From contig NZ_CADCVZ010000034.1 in the NCBI RefSeq assembly GCF_902806265.1, positions 1 through 33,719 on the forward strand: DNA of 33,719 nt, given 5' to 3'. Made by a program: the position numbers and the translations under genes. Positions 14,843-23,232 of this stretch are shown piece after piece (within the stretch, counting starts at the first letter, position 1; each line of letters starts with the position of its first letter). Source of the DNA: an uncultured Sphingomonas sp. (GTDB taxonomy: Bacteria; Pseudomonadota; Alphaproteobacteria; Sphingomonadales; Sphingomonadaceae). The notes beneath the pieces were generated by a model. It worked only from the letters and a program-made list of their open reading frames with translations, was not told where the DNA came from and did not search any database.

Positions 14843-14991
14843 TCGTTGCGGGCTTCGGCCTCGTTGAGTTCGGCGTCGAGGTTGGCGGCGCGCTCCTCGA
14901 TCGCGTTGGCGGTGTCGCTGTAGCGTTCGTCGAAGCTCGGCTCCTCCCGGCACGCGCCGAGCAGCAGGATGAGGGGCAGGACGGCGCGCAT
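14830..14991 (-). CDS. 53-residue lipoprotein downstream of tamB
   Basis: A short gene, easily missed. Translated by hand it gives a signal MRAVLPLILLLGAC with a lipobox LGAC (modified Cys at residue 14), then REEPSFDERYSDTANAIEER and AANLDAELNEAEARNDQST, a polar, strongly helical tail suited to coiled-coil pairing. The ATG shares one base with the tamB stop codon (TGATG), so ribosomes finishing tamB could restart here. The chance of a clean signal peptide plus lipobox in a random 53-codon frame at exactly this position is small. Arg15 follows the Cys, so outer-membrane sorting is expected. It converges on and overlaps the DUF2141 gene by 13 bp. No homologous family is known to me. Confidence 0.78.
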   Translation of the reverse strand: MRAVLPLILLLGACREEPSFDERYSDTANAIEERAANLDAELNEAEARNDQST

Positions 14992-17900
14992 CAGTAGGTC
15001 TTGCGGTAGCGCACGTTGACGTTGCTGGTGCCCGACCCGCCGACCTGGCTGAGCACCGACAAGACGCGGCTAAGGGTAATCTCCAGCTGGGTGGCGGTGA
15101 AGCCGCGGGCGTCGGTGACCACCTCCAGGTAGATGTTGTCGCCGATGTACTTGCCAGCGGCCAGCGCGGCGCCGCGGCCTTGCGTGTCGTCGGGCCCAAG
15201 CACGCGCAGCCGGTCGAAGCCGGTGGCCGCGCGGAGCTTGCCGAGCGGGTTGAGCCCGCCGCCGGTGCCGCGCAGCGTGTTCAGGGACGCAGCCAGCTGC
15301 ACCGCCTGGATCGCCGACAGGTTGCCGACCGAGCTGCCGAACAGGATCCGCGATACGATCTCGTCCTGCGGCAAGCCAGGCGAGCTGGAAAAGGTGATTC
15401 GCGGATCGAGCGCGGCACCTGTGACGTTGACCGACACTTCCACGTCCTCGATCGTCTCTGTGGCGCTGAGGGCGACGATAGCGTCAGTGGTCGGACCCCC
15501 GTTGAACCGGATGCGCCCTTCCTGCAGGTCGAACGATCGGCCGGCGAAGCCAAGCGTGCCGCGGACCAGGTCGACGGTGCCGGCGACCCGTGGATTCTGG
15601 CTGGTGCCGGACACGGCGAGGTTGGCGCGCCACTCGGACTCCAGGCCCATGCCGGTCACGTACAGCTCGCCCGGAGCCACGATGTTGAGGTCGAGCGTGA
15701 CATCCCCGAAGCCCGAGTCGGTGGGTGGGGGTGCGTCGCCGGTCACCCGCGCGGGCCCCCGCGGCGGTTTGAAGCGCACGCCGGTCAGCACCGGCACCTC
15801 GGCCGAACCCTGGCGAATGATCCGGTAGCGGGTGGCGGGCAGGCGCACGGTCCCGCTCAGCACCGGCGACTGGTTGGCTGCCTTGACCAACCGGACTTGG
15901 CCGGTGGCGGTGGCGCGCAGGGCCTCGCTGTCCGCCAGCCGGGCGTTGTTGAGCGCGAGTTCGAACTGGGCCGGATAGCCGCTGGCCGCGGCCAAGCTGA
16001 CGAAGCCGTTGCCGGTCACCGTGCCGCCCCCCGCTCGGGCGTTCAGCTGGTCGATCTGCAACCGCTCACCGGTGAAGCGGCCGGCCAGGGTCATGTCGGT
16101 CAGCCGGGTGCCGTAAGTGGCGTTGCTGTAGGTCAGGCCGCGGCCCCGGATAATCCCTGCCAGCTGCGGGCGCGACACCCGGCCGCTGAAGTCGGCGGCG
16201 ACGCCCAACGGGCCGGCCAGGCTCTGGTCGGCCAGGCCAGCAAGCGAGAACAGCGCGTCGGCCGGACCGATGTAGCGGATGCCACCGCGGATCGGAGCGC
16301 CCGACAGCCGCTCGGTCCAGCTACCCGCGCCGGGGCCGAGCGGAAGGACCGCCGCTTGGACCCGGCCCACAACCGTGCCGCGAGTGCGCATCACTGCGCG
16401 GAGGTCGCCGCCACCGGGCTGGAGCTGGCCGACCAGGTTGACGTCGAGCGGGCGGCTGACCGAGGCGGCGGTGGTGCGGGTGAAGCCGCGGATGGCGAGC
16501 CGCGTATCGATTAGGGGCAGCGCCTGCCCAGTTTGGGCGAAGTCGATGCTGCCGGTCGCCGTGCCGTCGAGGCCAAGGCCGGGGACGAGGGCGTTGAGCA
16601 GCTCCATGTCGAGGCTGTCGATGCGGCTCTGCAGGCGAAGCTGGCCGCTGCCGTAGGTGCCCGCCAGGCGCACGTTGCCACGGTCGAAGGTCAGGCGGGT
16701 GGGGAGGAGCTCGTAGCTGCCGCCCCGCGGGACGATCCGCGCGGGCGAGGCGGTCTGGATGTCAACGCCGCTGAGCCGGCCGCGCAGCGCGGCCCGCCAC
16801 AGGTCGGGCGTGAGTTCGCTGTTCACCGCGAACCGGAAGGGCACGCCCGAAGTGCCTTCCGCGATCAAGCGGGCGAAGCCGCTGCCGCCCTGGTAGTTGA
16901 CCTGGGCACGGAGCGCGTTGAGGTCGGTGGTCCCAAGCCGCGCCTGGGCCAGCTGCACGTCGGCGACGACCTCCGGCCGGTCGTAGAGGACCACCCGGGC
17001 GTCGACGATCGCGCTGCCCACCGCGACGTTGACGGGCGGGGGCAGGACCGTGTTGCTGGCGCGCAGGTTGACGACGGCCGACTGGAAGCGGCCGACGCTG
17101 CCGAGGCGGACCAGGCCCGCGAGGCCCTGGCCGCTGGCGGTCAGCTGGCCGAGGTAGGGGCCGGCGGGCGACTGGCGGATGCGGCCGCGGAAGTTGATCC
17201 CGGCAAGCGTTGCGCGGCGAACGTCGAAGGTCAGGGGACCGCCGCCAGCCAGGACCGCGACGTCCGCGGTGAAGCGGCCGTATTGGCTGTTGCCGCTGGC
17301 CACCACGTCGTAGGCATTCCCGCGGCTGCGGATCTGTGCGCGCAAGCCCGCGATGCCAAGGCCGAAGCCTGGGCGGGTGGCGGTGACGGTCGCCTGCGGG
17401 CTGGAGGCGGTGCCGCCGACCTGCACCGCGACCGGGCCGTACTGGCGCGAAACGCCGCTGGCCCGAAGGTCGATGCGACCGTCGGGCGAGTAGCTGCCGC
17501 GCCCGTCGGTTACCCTTAGCTGCGGTGCCGTCAGGCGGAGGCGCGAGAAGCGGATCACGCCGTCCTGACCGTAGGCGACATCGCTGGAGGCGATCAGGTT
17601 GCCGCCCAGGAACTCGCGCACCCCCTCGTTGAACAGCCGGGTGGATTGAGCGCGGACCCGGCCGACCAGGCCGAAGCCGCCGTTGGCCAGTGTCTTGACG
17701 TCGGCCTGCGTGTCGATGTTGAATACGCCGACGCTATTCACGCGGTAGTTGTTGACGCGGCCGTCGACCGCGCCGGTGTAGAGGCCGCGGGCGACGTCGG
17801 CGAGCACGATCAGCCTGGCGTCGATCCGGTCGGAACGTAGGCGGAGGTTGTCCGACACGATCCGCGGCCAATCCACCGCGAGATCGCCGTCCAGCCGGAC

Positions 17901-19235
17901 GTCCCTGATGGTCCCGCCTGCCGCGACGTCGAGCCCGGTGATCGCCCGCGCCCGGGCGGTGACTGGCACGGTGATGTGATCGCGGTCGAAGCGGGCGACG
18001 CCGCGGGCATCGAGGCCCTGCACGCCTGTATCGTTGAAGGCGAGGGTAGTGGCGGTCAAGCGGTAGTCGACGGTCGGGCGGCGCAGTTCGCCGTCGAGGG
18101 TGACCAGCGCGCGGAGGTCGCGGCCGGCGAGGTTGGGGGCGAGCGCGCCGGGCTTCAGCAGGGCGAAGTTGAGCCGGAGGTCGTCGAAGCGATTGCGGCC
18201 GAGATCGGCGACGCCGTTGCCGACCAGGGTGAAGGCGTCGCTGCTGAGCCGGGCATTGAGGTCGGCGCGGCGGTTTTCCCAGGTGGATTGGAGCGCGATG
18301 TTGGTAATCGGCCCAAGCAGCGCGGCCGTGGGTCCTTCGACCAGCCGCGCCACCCGCGTGGGCCCGCGCACTCCAAAGGTGCCGTTGCGGGCGCTGAGCT
18401 GCAGCCGGGCGAAGGCGCTGTTGTTCAGGTCGGCCAGCAGCCGTCCGTCCCAGCGCTGCCAGACCCCGCTTCCGTTCACCTGCAGACGGAGCGGCGCGGT
18501 CAGCCCCGTCAGCCGTGCTACCACCCCGTTCCGCGGTGCGTTCAGGAACAGGTTGAGGCCGAGCCGGTTCGCCTCGGGCACGGCGTCCAGGGTCAGGGCG
18601 ACGCGGTCGCCGCCGGGCCGGCCTTCGCCGCCGATCGCCGCCGCCTGCAGCGCTACCTGCGCCCTCCGGTCGGCGATGCGGGCCCGGCCGTCGATGGAAG
18701 CGACCCGCCGCTCGCCGGTGACCGGCCGCTCGAGGATCAACCGGTCGACCTTCAGCCGGCCGACCGTGATGTCGAGGTCGGGCAGCAGCGGGGCGTCGCT
18801 AGGCGGCGTCGCGCGGAACTCGGGCAAGCGCGCCAGGGCGGCGGTGGGCGCGTGGAGGCTGCGGATGTCGAGGTGGTTGTCGAGATAGTCGAACGGCCGC
18901 CAATCGAGCCGGACCAACGGCGCGGATAGGAACACGCCCTTTGGATCGGACAGGGTCAGGCCGCGGACGGTCATGTCGCCGTAGAGCGAGCCGTCGATCC
19001 GCCCGACCCCGATCTTCATCCCGTTGGCGAACTCGAGAGCCTCGACCCGATCAACGACGAACCGCCGTCCGGGGTCGGTATCGATGCCCACCACCAGCAA
19101 CCCGGCCAGCACCAAAAGGCCGAGCAGCAGTCCGCCGATCCACTTGGCAATCGTCGCCGGCCAGTTACGGCGCTGGCGAACCATCACCGTTTCTTGCCCC
19201 GGCACTTCGCCGGGCTGGGCGACGGCCTCGCTCAC
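14991..19235 (-). CDS. tamB: translocation and assembly module protein TamB (DUF490)
   Basis: A 1414-residue AsmA-like bridge protein. An N-terminal membrane anchor lies at about residues 30-50 (WIGGLLLGLLVLAGLLVVGI); the rest is periplasmic, made of long repetitive beta-strand stretches typical of a hydrophobic groove. The conserved C-terminal TamB/DUF490 domain covers roughly residues 1080-1414, with GTVDLVRGTLGFAGRSFDL, DEIVSRILFGSSVGNLSAIQ and the final VNVRYRKTY. It works with TamA in outer-membrane protein insertion and is related to the phospholipid-transporting AsmA-like proteins (known of the family). The start is GTG at 19235, immediately after the tamA stop with no gap. Its stop overlaps the start of a tiny lipoprotein gene. 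Confidence 0.95.
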   Translation of the reverse strand: MSEAVAQPGEVPGQETVMVRQRRNWPATIAKWIGGLLLGLLVLAGLLVVGIDTDPGRRFVVDRVEALEFANGMKIGVGRIDGSLYGDMTVRGLTLSDPKGVFLSAPLVRLDWRPFDYLDNHLDIRSLHAPTAALARLPEFRATPPSDAPLLPDLDITVGRLKVDRLILERPVTGERRVASIDGRARIADRRAQVALQAAAIGGEGRPGGDRVALTLDAVPEANRLGLNLFLNAPRNGVVARLTGLTAPLRLQVNGSGVWQRWDGRLLADLNNSAFARLQLSARNGTFGVRGPTRVARLVEGPTAALLGPITNIALQSTWENRRADLNARLSSDAFTLVGNGVADLGRNRFDDLRLNFALLKPGALAPNLAGRDLRALVTLDGELRRPTVDYRLTATTLAFNDTGVQGLDARGVARFDRDHITVPVTARARAITGLDVAAGGTIRDVRLDGDLAVDWPRIVSDNLRLRSDRIDARLIVLADVARGLYTGAVDGRVNNYRVNSVGVFNIDTQADVKTLANGGFGLVGRVRAQSTRLFNEGVREFLGGNLIASSDVAYGQDGVIRFSRLRLTAPQLRVTDGRGSYSPDGRIDLRASGVSRQYGPVAVQVGGTASSPQATVTATRPGFGLGIAGLRAQIRSRGNAYDVVASGNSQYGRFTADVAVLAGGGPLTFDVRRATLAGINFRGRIRQSPAGPYLGQLTASGQGLAGLVRLGSVGRFQSAVVNLRASNTVLPPPVNVAVGSAIVDARVVLYDRPEVVADVQLAQARLGTTDLNALRAQVNYQGGSGFARLIAEGTSGVPFRFAVNSELTPDLWRAALRGRLSGVDIQTASPARIVPRGGSYELLPTRLTFDRGNVRLAGTYGSGQLRLQSRIDSLDMELLNALVPGLGLDGTATGSIDFAQTGQALPLIDTRLAIRGFTRTTAASVSRPLDVNLVGQLQPGGGDLRAVMRTRGTVVGRVQAAVLPLGPGAGSWTERLSGAPIRGGIRYIGPADALFSLAGLADQSLAGPLGVAADFSGRVSRPQLAGIIRGRGLTYSNATYGTRLTDMTLAGRFTGERLQIDQLNARAGGGTVTGNGFVSLAAASGYPAQFELALNNARLADSEALRATATGQVRLVKAANQSPVLSGTVRLPATRYRIIRQGSAEVPVLTGVRFKPPRGPARVTGDAPPPTDSGFGDVTLDLNIVAPGELYVTGMGLESEWRANLAVSGTSQNPRVAGTVDLVRGTLGFAGRSFDLQEGRIRFNGGPTTDAIVALSATETIEDVEVSVNVTGAALDPRITFSSSPGLPQDEIVSRILFGSSVGNLSAIQAVQLAASLNTLRGTGGGLNPLGKLRAATGFDRLRVLGPDDTQGRGAALAAGKYIGDNIYLEVVTDARGFTATQLEITLSRVLSVLSQVGGSGTSNVNVRYRKTY

Positions 19236-21395
19236 CTAGAAAGCCTGGCCGATCGAGACGTAGACGTTGAAGCGACTCTCGCCCTTCGCGCGGCCGAGTG
19301 GGGTGGCGATGTCGACGCGCAGCGGGCCGAAGTTGGTGTAGTAGCGCCCGCCCACGCCGATCCCCAGCCGCATGTTGCGAAAGTTCGGCACCCGCTCCTC
19401 ATAGACCTGGCCCGCATCGACGAAGCCGACCACGCCGAAATCGCCGAAGCGGTAGCGGACTTCGGCCGCGGCCTCCGTCAGGCTCAACCCGCCGAGCGGC
19501 CGGTCGTCCGGGTCCTTGGGCCCGAGCTGCTGATAGCCATAGCCACGTACGGAGCCGCCGCCGCCTGCGTAGAAGCGGCGGGAGGGCGCCAGCTCGAACC
19601 GGTCGATGCCCAGAGTGGTGCCGACGCGGGTGCGGCCGGCGACCACGAAGCTGTCGCCCACCGGATAGTAGGCGCTCGCGTCGAACTGGCTGCGGAAGTA
19701 GGGCCGGAAGCCGTCGCTGAGCGCGCCCTCGGGCTGGGCCAGGATGGCGGCGCGGAACCCGCGGGTGGGATTGAGCAGGCTGTCCGTCCGGTCGAATCCG
19801 ACCTGGCCGATCAGGCTGGCAATGCCGAAGCGCCGCTTGTCGCGCTCGCCCAATGCGAAGTTGTAGTCCTCCTCGACCGTGCCGAGGATCTCCGCGCCGA
19901 CCGCCCAGGTGAAGGTCTTCCGCCAAATGGGCGTGCTGTCGTAGCTCAGCCGCGTGTAAAGGCGGCCGGTCAGCGCATCGAACGCTTCGTAGCGGCTGCG
20001 CAGCGCCTCCAGCCCGACCTGAAAGGTGCGGTCGCGCTTGCCGGCATTGGAGCGGCGAAAGGCGAGGCTGGCGCCCTGCTGGCGGCTGCCGAGCACGGCA
20101 GTAGCGATCAGTGCCCCCTCGGGCGGAAACAGGTTGCGGTGGGTCCAGCTGCCTTCGACGCGGAAGCCTTCCCCGGTGCCGTAGCCGGCGCTGGCGGCCA
20201 GCGTCCGCGGCGGCGCGGCGTCCTGGGTGACCAGCATGGTGACCTCTTCCGTGCCGTCGGCCAGGACCCGCCCGGTGCGTTCTGGGACGGCGGATACGGT
20301 GGAGAACAGCCCGGTGGCGACCAGCGCCTGGCGCAGATCGTCAACGTCGCGGCTGTCGTACAGCTCGCCCCGGTCGAAGCGGGCGAGGGTGGCGACATGG
20401 TCCACGCCGAACGCCTGCTCGCCGGTGGTTCGGAACCCGCCGAACCGCGCCCGAGGTCCCAATGTGATCGGCAGCGTGTAGTCGCCAAGGTGCGTTTCCT
20501 GGTCGAGCAGCACGTCCCGCTGGCCGACCTCCGCAAACGGGTAGCCCTGCTGCGGCAGGACCAGCGCGACATTGGCCTCCGCACCCTGGATGCGCTGCGC
20601 GACGATCGGCTCGCCGACCTCCAGCGCGAGATTCTCGTTGATCAGCGCCGGCGGTACGGTCGACCCGGCCTGCACGGCGATGCTGCCGAGGCGGTAGCGC
20701 TCGCCCGGCACGACCAGCAGCACCGCGGTGACCGGCTGGCCGTCCGCCGCGTCCGACCGGTCGATCCGCGTCTCGATCCGCGCGTCGTACCAGCCTTCGG
20801 AATGGAGGATCCGCTCGATGAGCTTGCTGTCCTCCGTCAGCCGGGCGGACAGCATCGCCTCGTTGGCCGCCTCCCCATCGCCTTCGCGAAGCGCGGACAA
20901 GGAGCGGAACTGGGCGTTGAGGTCCGTCTCCGTTGCCGCGTCAGCCGCCTGCAGCCCTTCGACCCTGGTAGCATAGCGCAGCTCCACCGGACCCTCGCCC
21001 GGGTCGGGCTCGGCTAGCTCCACCTCCCGGACATCGAATTGGTTCAAGGGCGGCAGGGGCTGGCCCAGCTCGGGGTCGGTACTTGGCGTTGCCGCGCCCG
21101 GCTGTCCCGCGATCAGGCGCCGCTCGAACTCCTCCACGCTCTCGAGTGGGCCTTGGAGGGCAGGGTCGTCGGGCCCGAGCGGCGGAACTTCCGTGGCGAT
21201 TTCCTGGTCCGTAATGACCGGCGGCACTTGAGGCAGGTCGGCACTGTCAGGGGCGGGCGGCACCACCGCCGGCGCCGTTCCCGTTTGCTGCGCCCACGCC
21301 GGTCCGGCGGGCGCCAGCGCCAGCGCGCTGCCTAGCATCAGGGCGGATAACCGCCGCCAAGGTCGCCGGACGAAGTACGGGTCGGAAACGAACAT
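19236..21395 (-). CDS. tamA: autotransporter assembly factor TamA (Omp85 family)
   Basis: A 719-residue outer-membrane protein. A signal peptide ends at AWA-Q near residue 37. A Pro/Asp-rich linker follows (about 40-110), unusual for TamA and longer than in enterobacteria. POTRA domains occupy roughly 140-390 (for example YRLGSIAVQAGSTVPP, VLPQQGYPFAEVGQRDV, LYDSRDVDDLRQAL). The beta-barrel spans about 400-719, with GRTRVGTTLGIDRFELAPS, the RFYAGGGGSVRGYGYQQLGP loop (the conserved RGY signature), and a C-terminal strand ending FNVYVSIGQAF, with terminal Phe recognised by BamA. I prefer the ATG at 21395. The gene abuts tamB and lies divergent to the HAD-membrane gene across 223 bp. Confidence 0.94.
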   Translation of the reverse strand: MFVSDPYFVRRPWRRLSALMLGSALALAPAGPAWAQQTGTAPAVVPPAPDSADLPQVPPVITDQEIATEVPPLGPDDPALQGPLESVEEFERRLIAGQPGAATPSTDPELGQPLPPLNQFDVREVELAEPDPGEGPVELRYATRVEGLQAADAATETDLNAQFRSLSALREGDGEAANEAMLSARLTEDSKLIERILHSEGWYDARIETRIDRSDAADGQPVTAVLLVVPGERYRLGSIAVQAGSTVPPALINENLALEVGEPIVAQRIQGAEANVALVLPQQGYPFAEVGQRDVLLDQETHLGDYTLPITLGPRARFGGFRTTGEQAFGVDHVATLARFDRGELYDSRDVDDLRQALVATGLFSTVSAVPERTGRVLADGTEEVTMLVTQDAAPPRTLAASAGYGTGEGFRVEGSWTHRNLFPPEGALIATAVLGSRQQGASLAFRRSNAGKRDRTFQVGLEALRSRYEAFDALTGRLYTRLSYDSTPIWRKTFTWAVGAEILGTVEEDYNFALGERDKRRFGIASLIGQVGFDRTDSLLNPTRGFRAAILAQPEGALSDGFRPYFRSQFDASAYYPVGDSFVVAGRTRVGTTLGIDRFELAPSRRFYAGGGGSVRGYGYQQLGPKDPDDRPLGGLSLTEAAAEVRYRFGDFGVVGFVDAGQVYEERVPNFRNMRLGIGVGGRYYTNFGPLRVDIATPLGRAKGESRFNVYVSIGQAF

Positions 21396-21618
21396 CGGCA
21401 AGCCAACCCACTTCACGCCAACAATCCAGCCGTGCCCAACCATTAGGTTCCAGCCGCTTGTGGCGCAGCCGAAGACGTTTGTCACCCGCTTCCCGCGACA
21501 GCCGAACTGGTCCAAGCCAGCGGTGGCGGACCGGACCGGGGCCTCGAAACGTTGGAGAACATCGTCTAGTAACACGTTGAACGCGCGCACTACGCGGACC
21601 GGAGCTTTGTTACCCTTG

Positions 21619-23205
21619 ATGCACCATGAAGCTTCCACCCGCGGAAATTGCCGTGAGTCTGAAGAGTTGCCGGCCAGTAGCACGGACGAGGCTCCCTGTG
21701 CGTCACCGATGCCCGCGACCGAAGAGCCTGGCTCTTTCTTCCACGCGCTGGACGAGCATCCGACGTCCGAGCTAGTGGTCGTCGATTTCGACGAGACATT
21801 GTGGCTGCGCAACTCGACCGAGGAGTTCCTGAACAGCGTTCGGCCGCGCTTCCTGGCGGCGATCGTCCTGCAGGTGCTCGGCATGATCAAGCCGTGGCGC
21901 TTGTTTCAGCGCGGCAGCCCGAACCATTATCGCGACTGGATCCGCGTGCTGGCGGTGATGATCGTCGCGCCATGGTCGCTATGGCTATGGCGCCGCAATG
22001 CGGCCGAGCTCGGCCCGCGCTACGTCAACCGGCCGCTGCTGGATGCAATCGAGCGGCGGCAGGGCTGGTACTTGCTGGTCAGCTTCGGTTTTCGGGAGAT
22101 CGTTGAACCGCTGCTCGGCGCCATCGACCCGCGCCTGCAGCTGCGCGAGAGCGGCAGCTTTCGCAGCGGGGCCGCCTTGCGCAAGGAGGGCAAAGCGAGC
22201 GCCCTTCGCCGGCACGTCGGGCCCGAGCCGCTGGCCCGGGCATTGGTGATCACCGATAGCGACGCCGACCGCGACCTGCTGCAAGCAAGCGCCAAGCCGT
22301 TTCTCGTCCAGTGGCCGGAGGCGCACTACGAGCAGGCCGGCCTCAAGCCATTGATGCCGTTCGTTTACCTGCAGCGCGTCAAACGGCCGGACGAGAATTA
22401 TCTACGCAACGCCATCTTGGGGCACGACCTTCCCGTTCTTCTGCTCGCCTACGCCCTGGTGAGTTCGCAGCCGGTCACGACCAGCCTCGCGCTCCTGCTG
22501 TTCGTGCTGAGCTTCTTTACCGCTTACGAGACCGGTTATCACGAAAACGACCGGCTCGGCCTCCTGCTCGAGCGCAAACCGAAGGTGTCAGCGAACTACC
22601 ACCTGCTCGGCAAGAATTTCAGCCCTGCTTTCGCCTGGACGAGCGCGATCCTGCTCGCCGGGGTCGCCAGCCTGCTGTCCTGGCACCAGGCGACCTGGGT
22701 TCCCACGGCCGTGGGAACCGGGTTCATCGGCTTCCTGGACGTGTGGATCGCTTTTGTCGTTTTCCTGGTCGGGATGCGGCTGCTGTTCCGCTGGCAGAAC
22801 GTGATTGAGCCGCAGGGCCGGATCGTGCCGATGCTCGGCCTGCAGGTTGGCAGGGTACTCGGGTACGCGGTGATCTTCCCGACCACCGTCATCGGCGTCT
22901 TGTTCTGCGTCGCGCATGGCCTGTCGCGCTGGATCCCGTACGTGATCTATCGCTTCGGCGGCACTCGGCGCGAGGTACCCAATCACCTGAATTGCCTGAT
23001 GCTGCTGCTGCTGCTCGCGGGGGGAGTGGCGATCGGCGCCGGCACCGAATTCCTGCTGACCTGGCAAGCCGGCCTGATCTTCGCCTATGCCGGGCTGCGG
23101 GCTGCGAAGGATCTGCTGTCGTTCGCTCCGCGCTTGGTGCCGCTGCGGCCCATTGCGGACTTGCCGCCGGATCATTGTGGAGCGCCGCTGAACTCGGCTG
23201 AATGA
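21619..23205 (+). CDS. HAD phosphatase fused to UbiA-like membrane domain
   Basis: A protein of about 528 residues in two parts. Residues 50-245 are a haloacid-dehalogenase domain with all motifs: D56-F-D58-E-T (nucleophile Asp56), Ser in YLLVSFGF, Lys in LRKEGKAS, and the acidic ITDSDADRDLL. Residues 270-510 form about seven hydrophobic segments, with a conserved-looking cytoplasmic motif ETGYHENDRLG at about 304-314. That motif and layout recall UbiA-type prenyltransferases or the HAD-linked membrane proteins with YExGYxxND found near polysaccharide genes in other bacteria (recalled, not checked). A prenyl-phosphate or lipid-linked sugar substrate is a reasonable guess. The start is uncertain: ATG at 21619 (GGAG 14 bases upstream), or 21709. 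It converges on the GumK-like gene, 27 bp away. Confidence 0.72.
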   Translation: MHHEASTRGNCRESEELPASSTDEAPCASPMPATEEPGSFFHALDEHPTSELVVVDFDETLWLRNSTEEFLNSVRPRFLAAIVLQVLGMIKPWRLFQRGSPNHYRDWIRVLAVMIVAPWSLWLWRRNAAELGPRYVNRPLLDAIERRQGWYLLVSFGFREIVEPLLGAIDPRLQLRESGSFRSGAALRKEGKASALRRHVGPEPLARALVITDSDADRDLLQASAKPFLVQWPEAHYEQAGLKPLMPFVYLQRVKRPDENYLRNAILGHDLPVLLLAYALVSSQPVTTSLALLLFVLSFFTAYETGYHENDRLGLLLERKPKVSANYHLLGKNFSPAFAWTSAILLAGVASLLSWHQATWVPTAVGTGFIGFLDVWIAFVVFLVGMRLLFRWQNVIEPQGRIVPMLGLQVGRVLGYAVIFPTTVIGVLFCVAHGLSRWIPYVIYRFGGTRREVPNHLNCLMLLLLLAGGVAIGAGTEFLLTWQAGLIFAYAGLRAAKDLLSFAPRLVPLRPIADLPPDHCGAPLNSAE

Positions 23206-23219
23206 AGCGCCGTAGCGCT
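23206..23219. terminator. weak hairpin between convergent genes
   Basis: A short stem AGCGC-CGTA-GCGCT begins immediately after the HAD-membrane stop and lies in the 27-bp gap before the 3' end of the convergent GumK-like gene. There is no T-run on either side, so if it helps end transcription it is a poor intrinsic terminator. Reported because it is the only structure in the gap. Confidence 0.25.
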
Positions 23220-23232
23220 CGAGCGGCCTGGA

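Noticed and set aside
19194-21017. 607-codon plus-strand frame opposite tamA
   Set aside because: No family features, whereas the minus strand shows POTRA and barrel signatures of TamA over the same bases.
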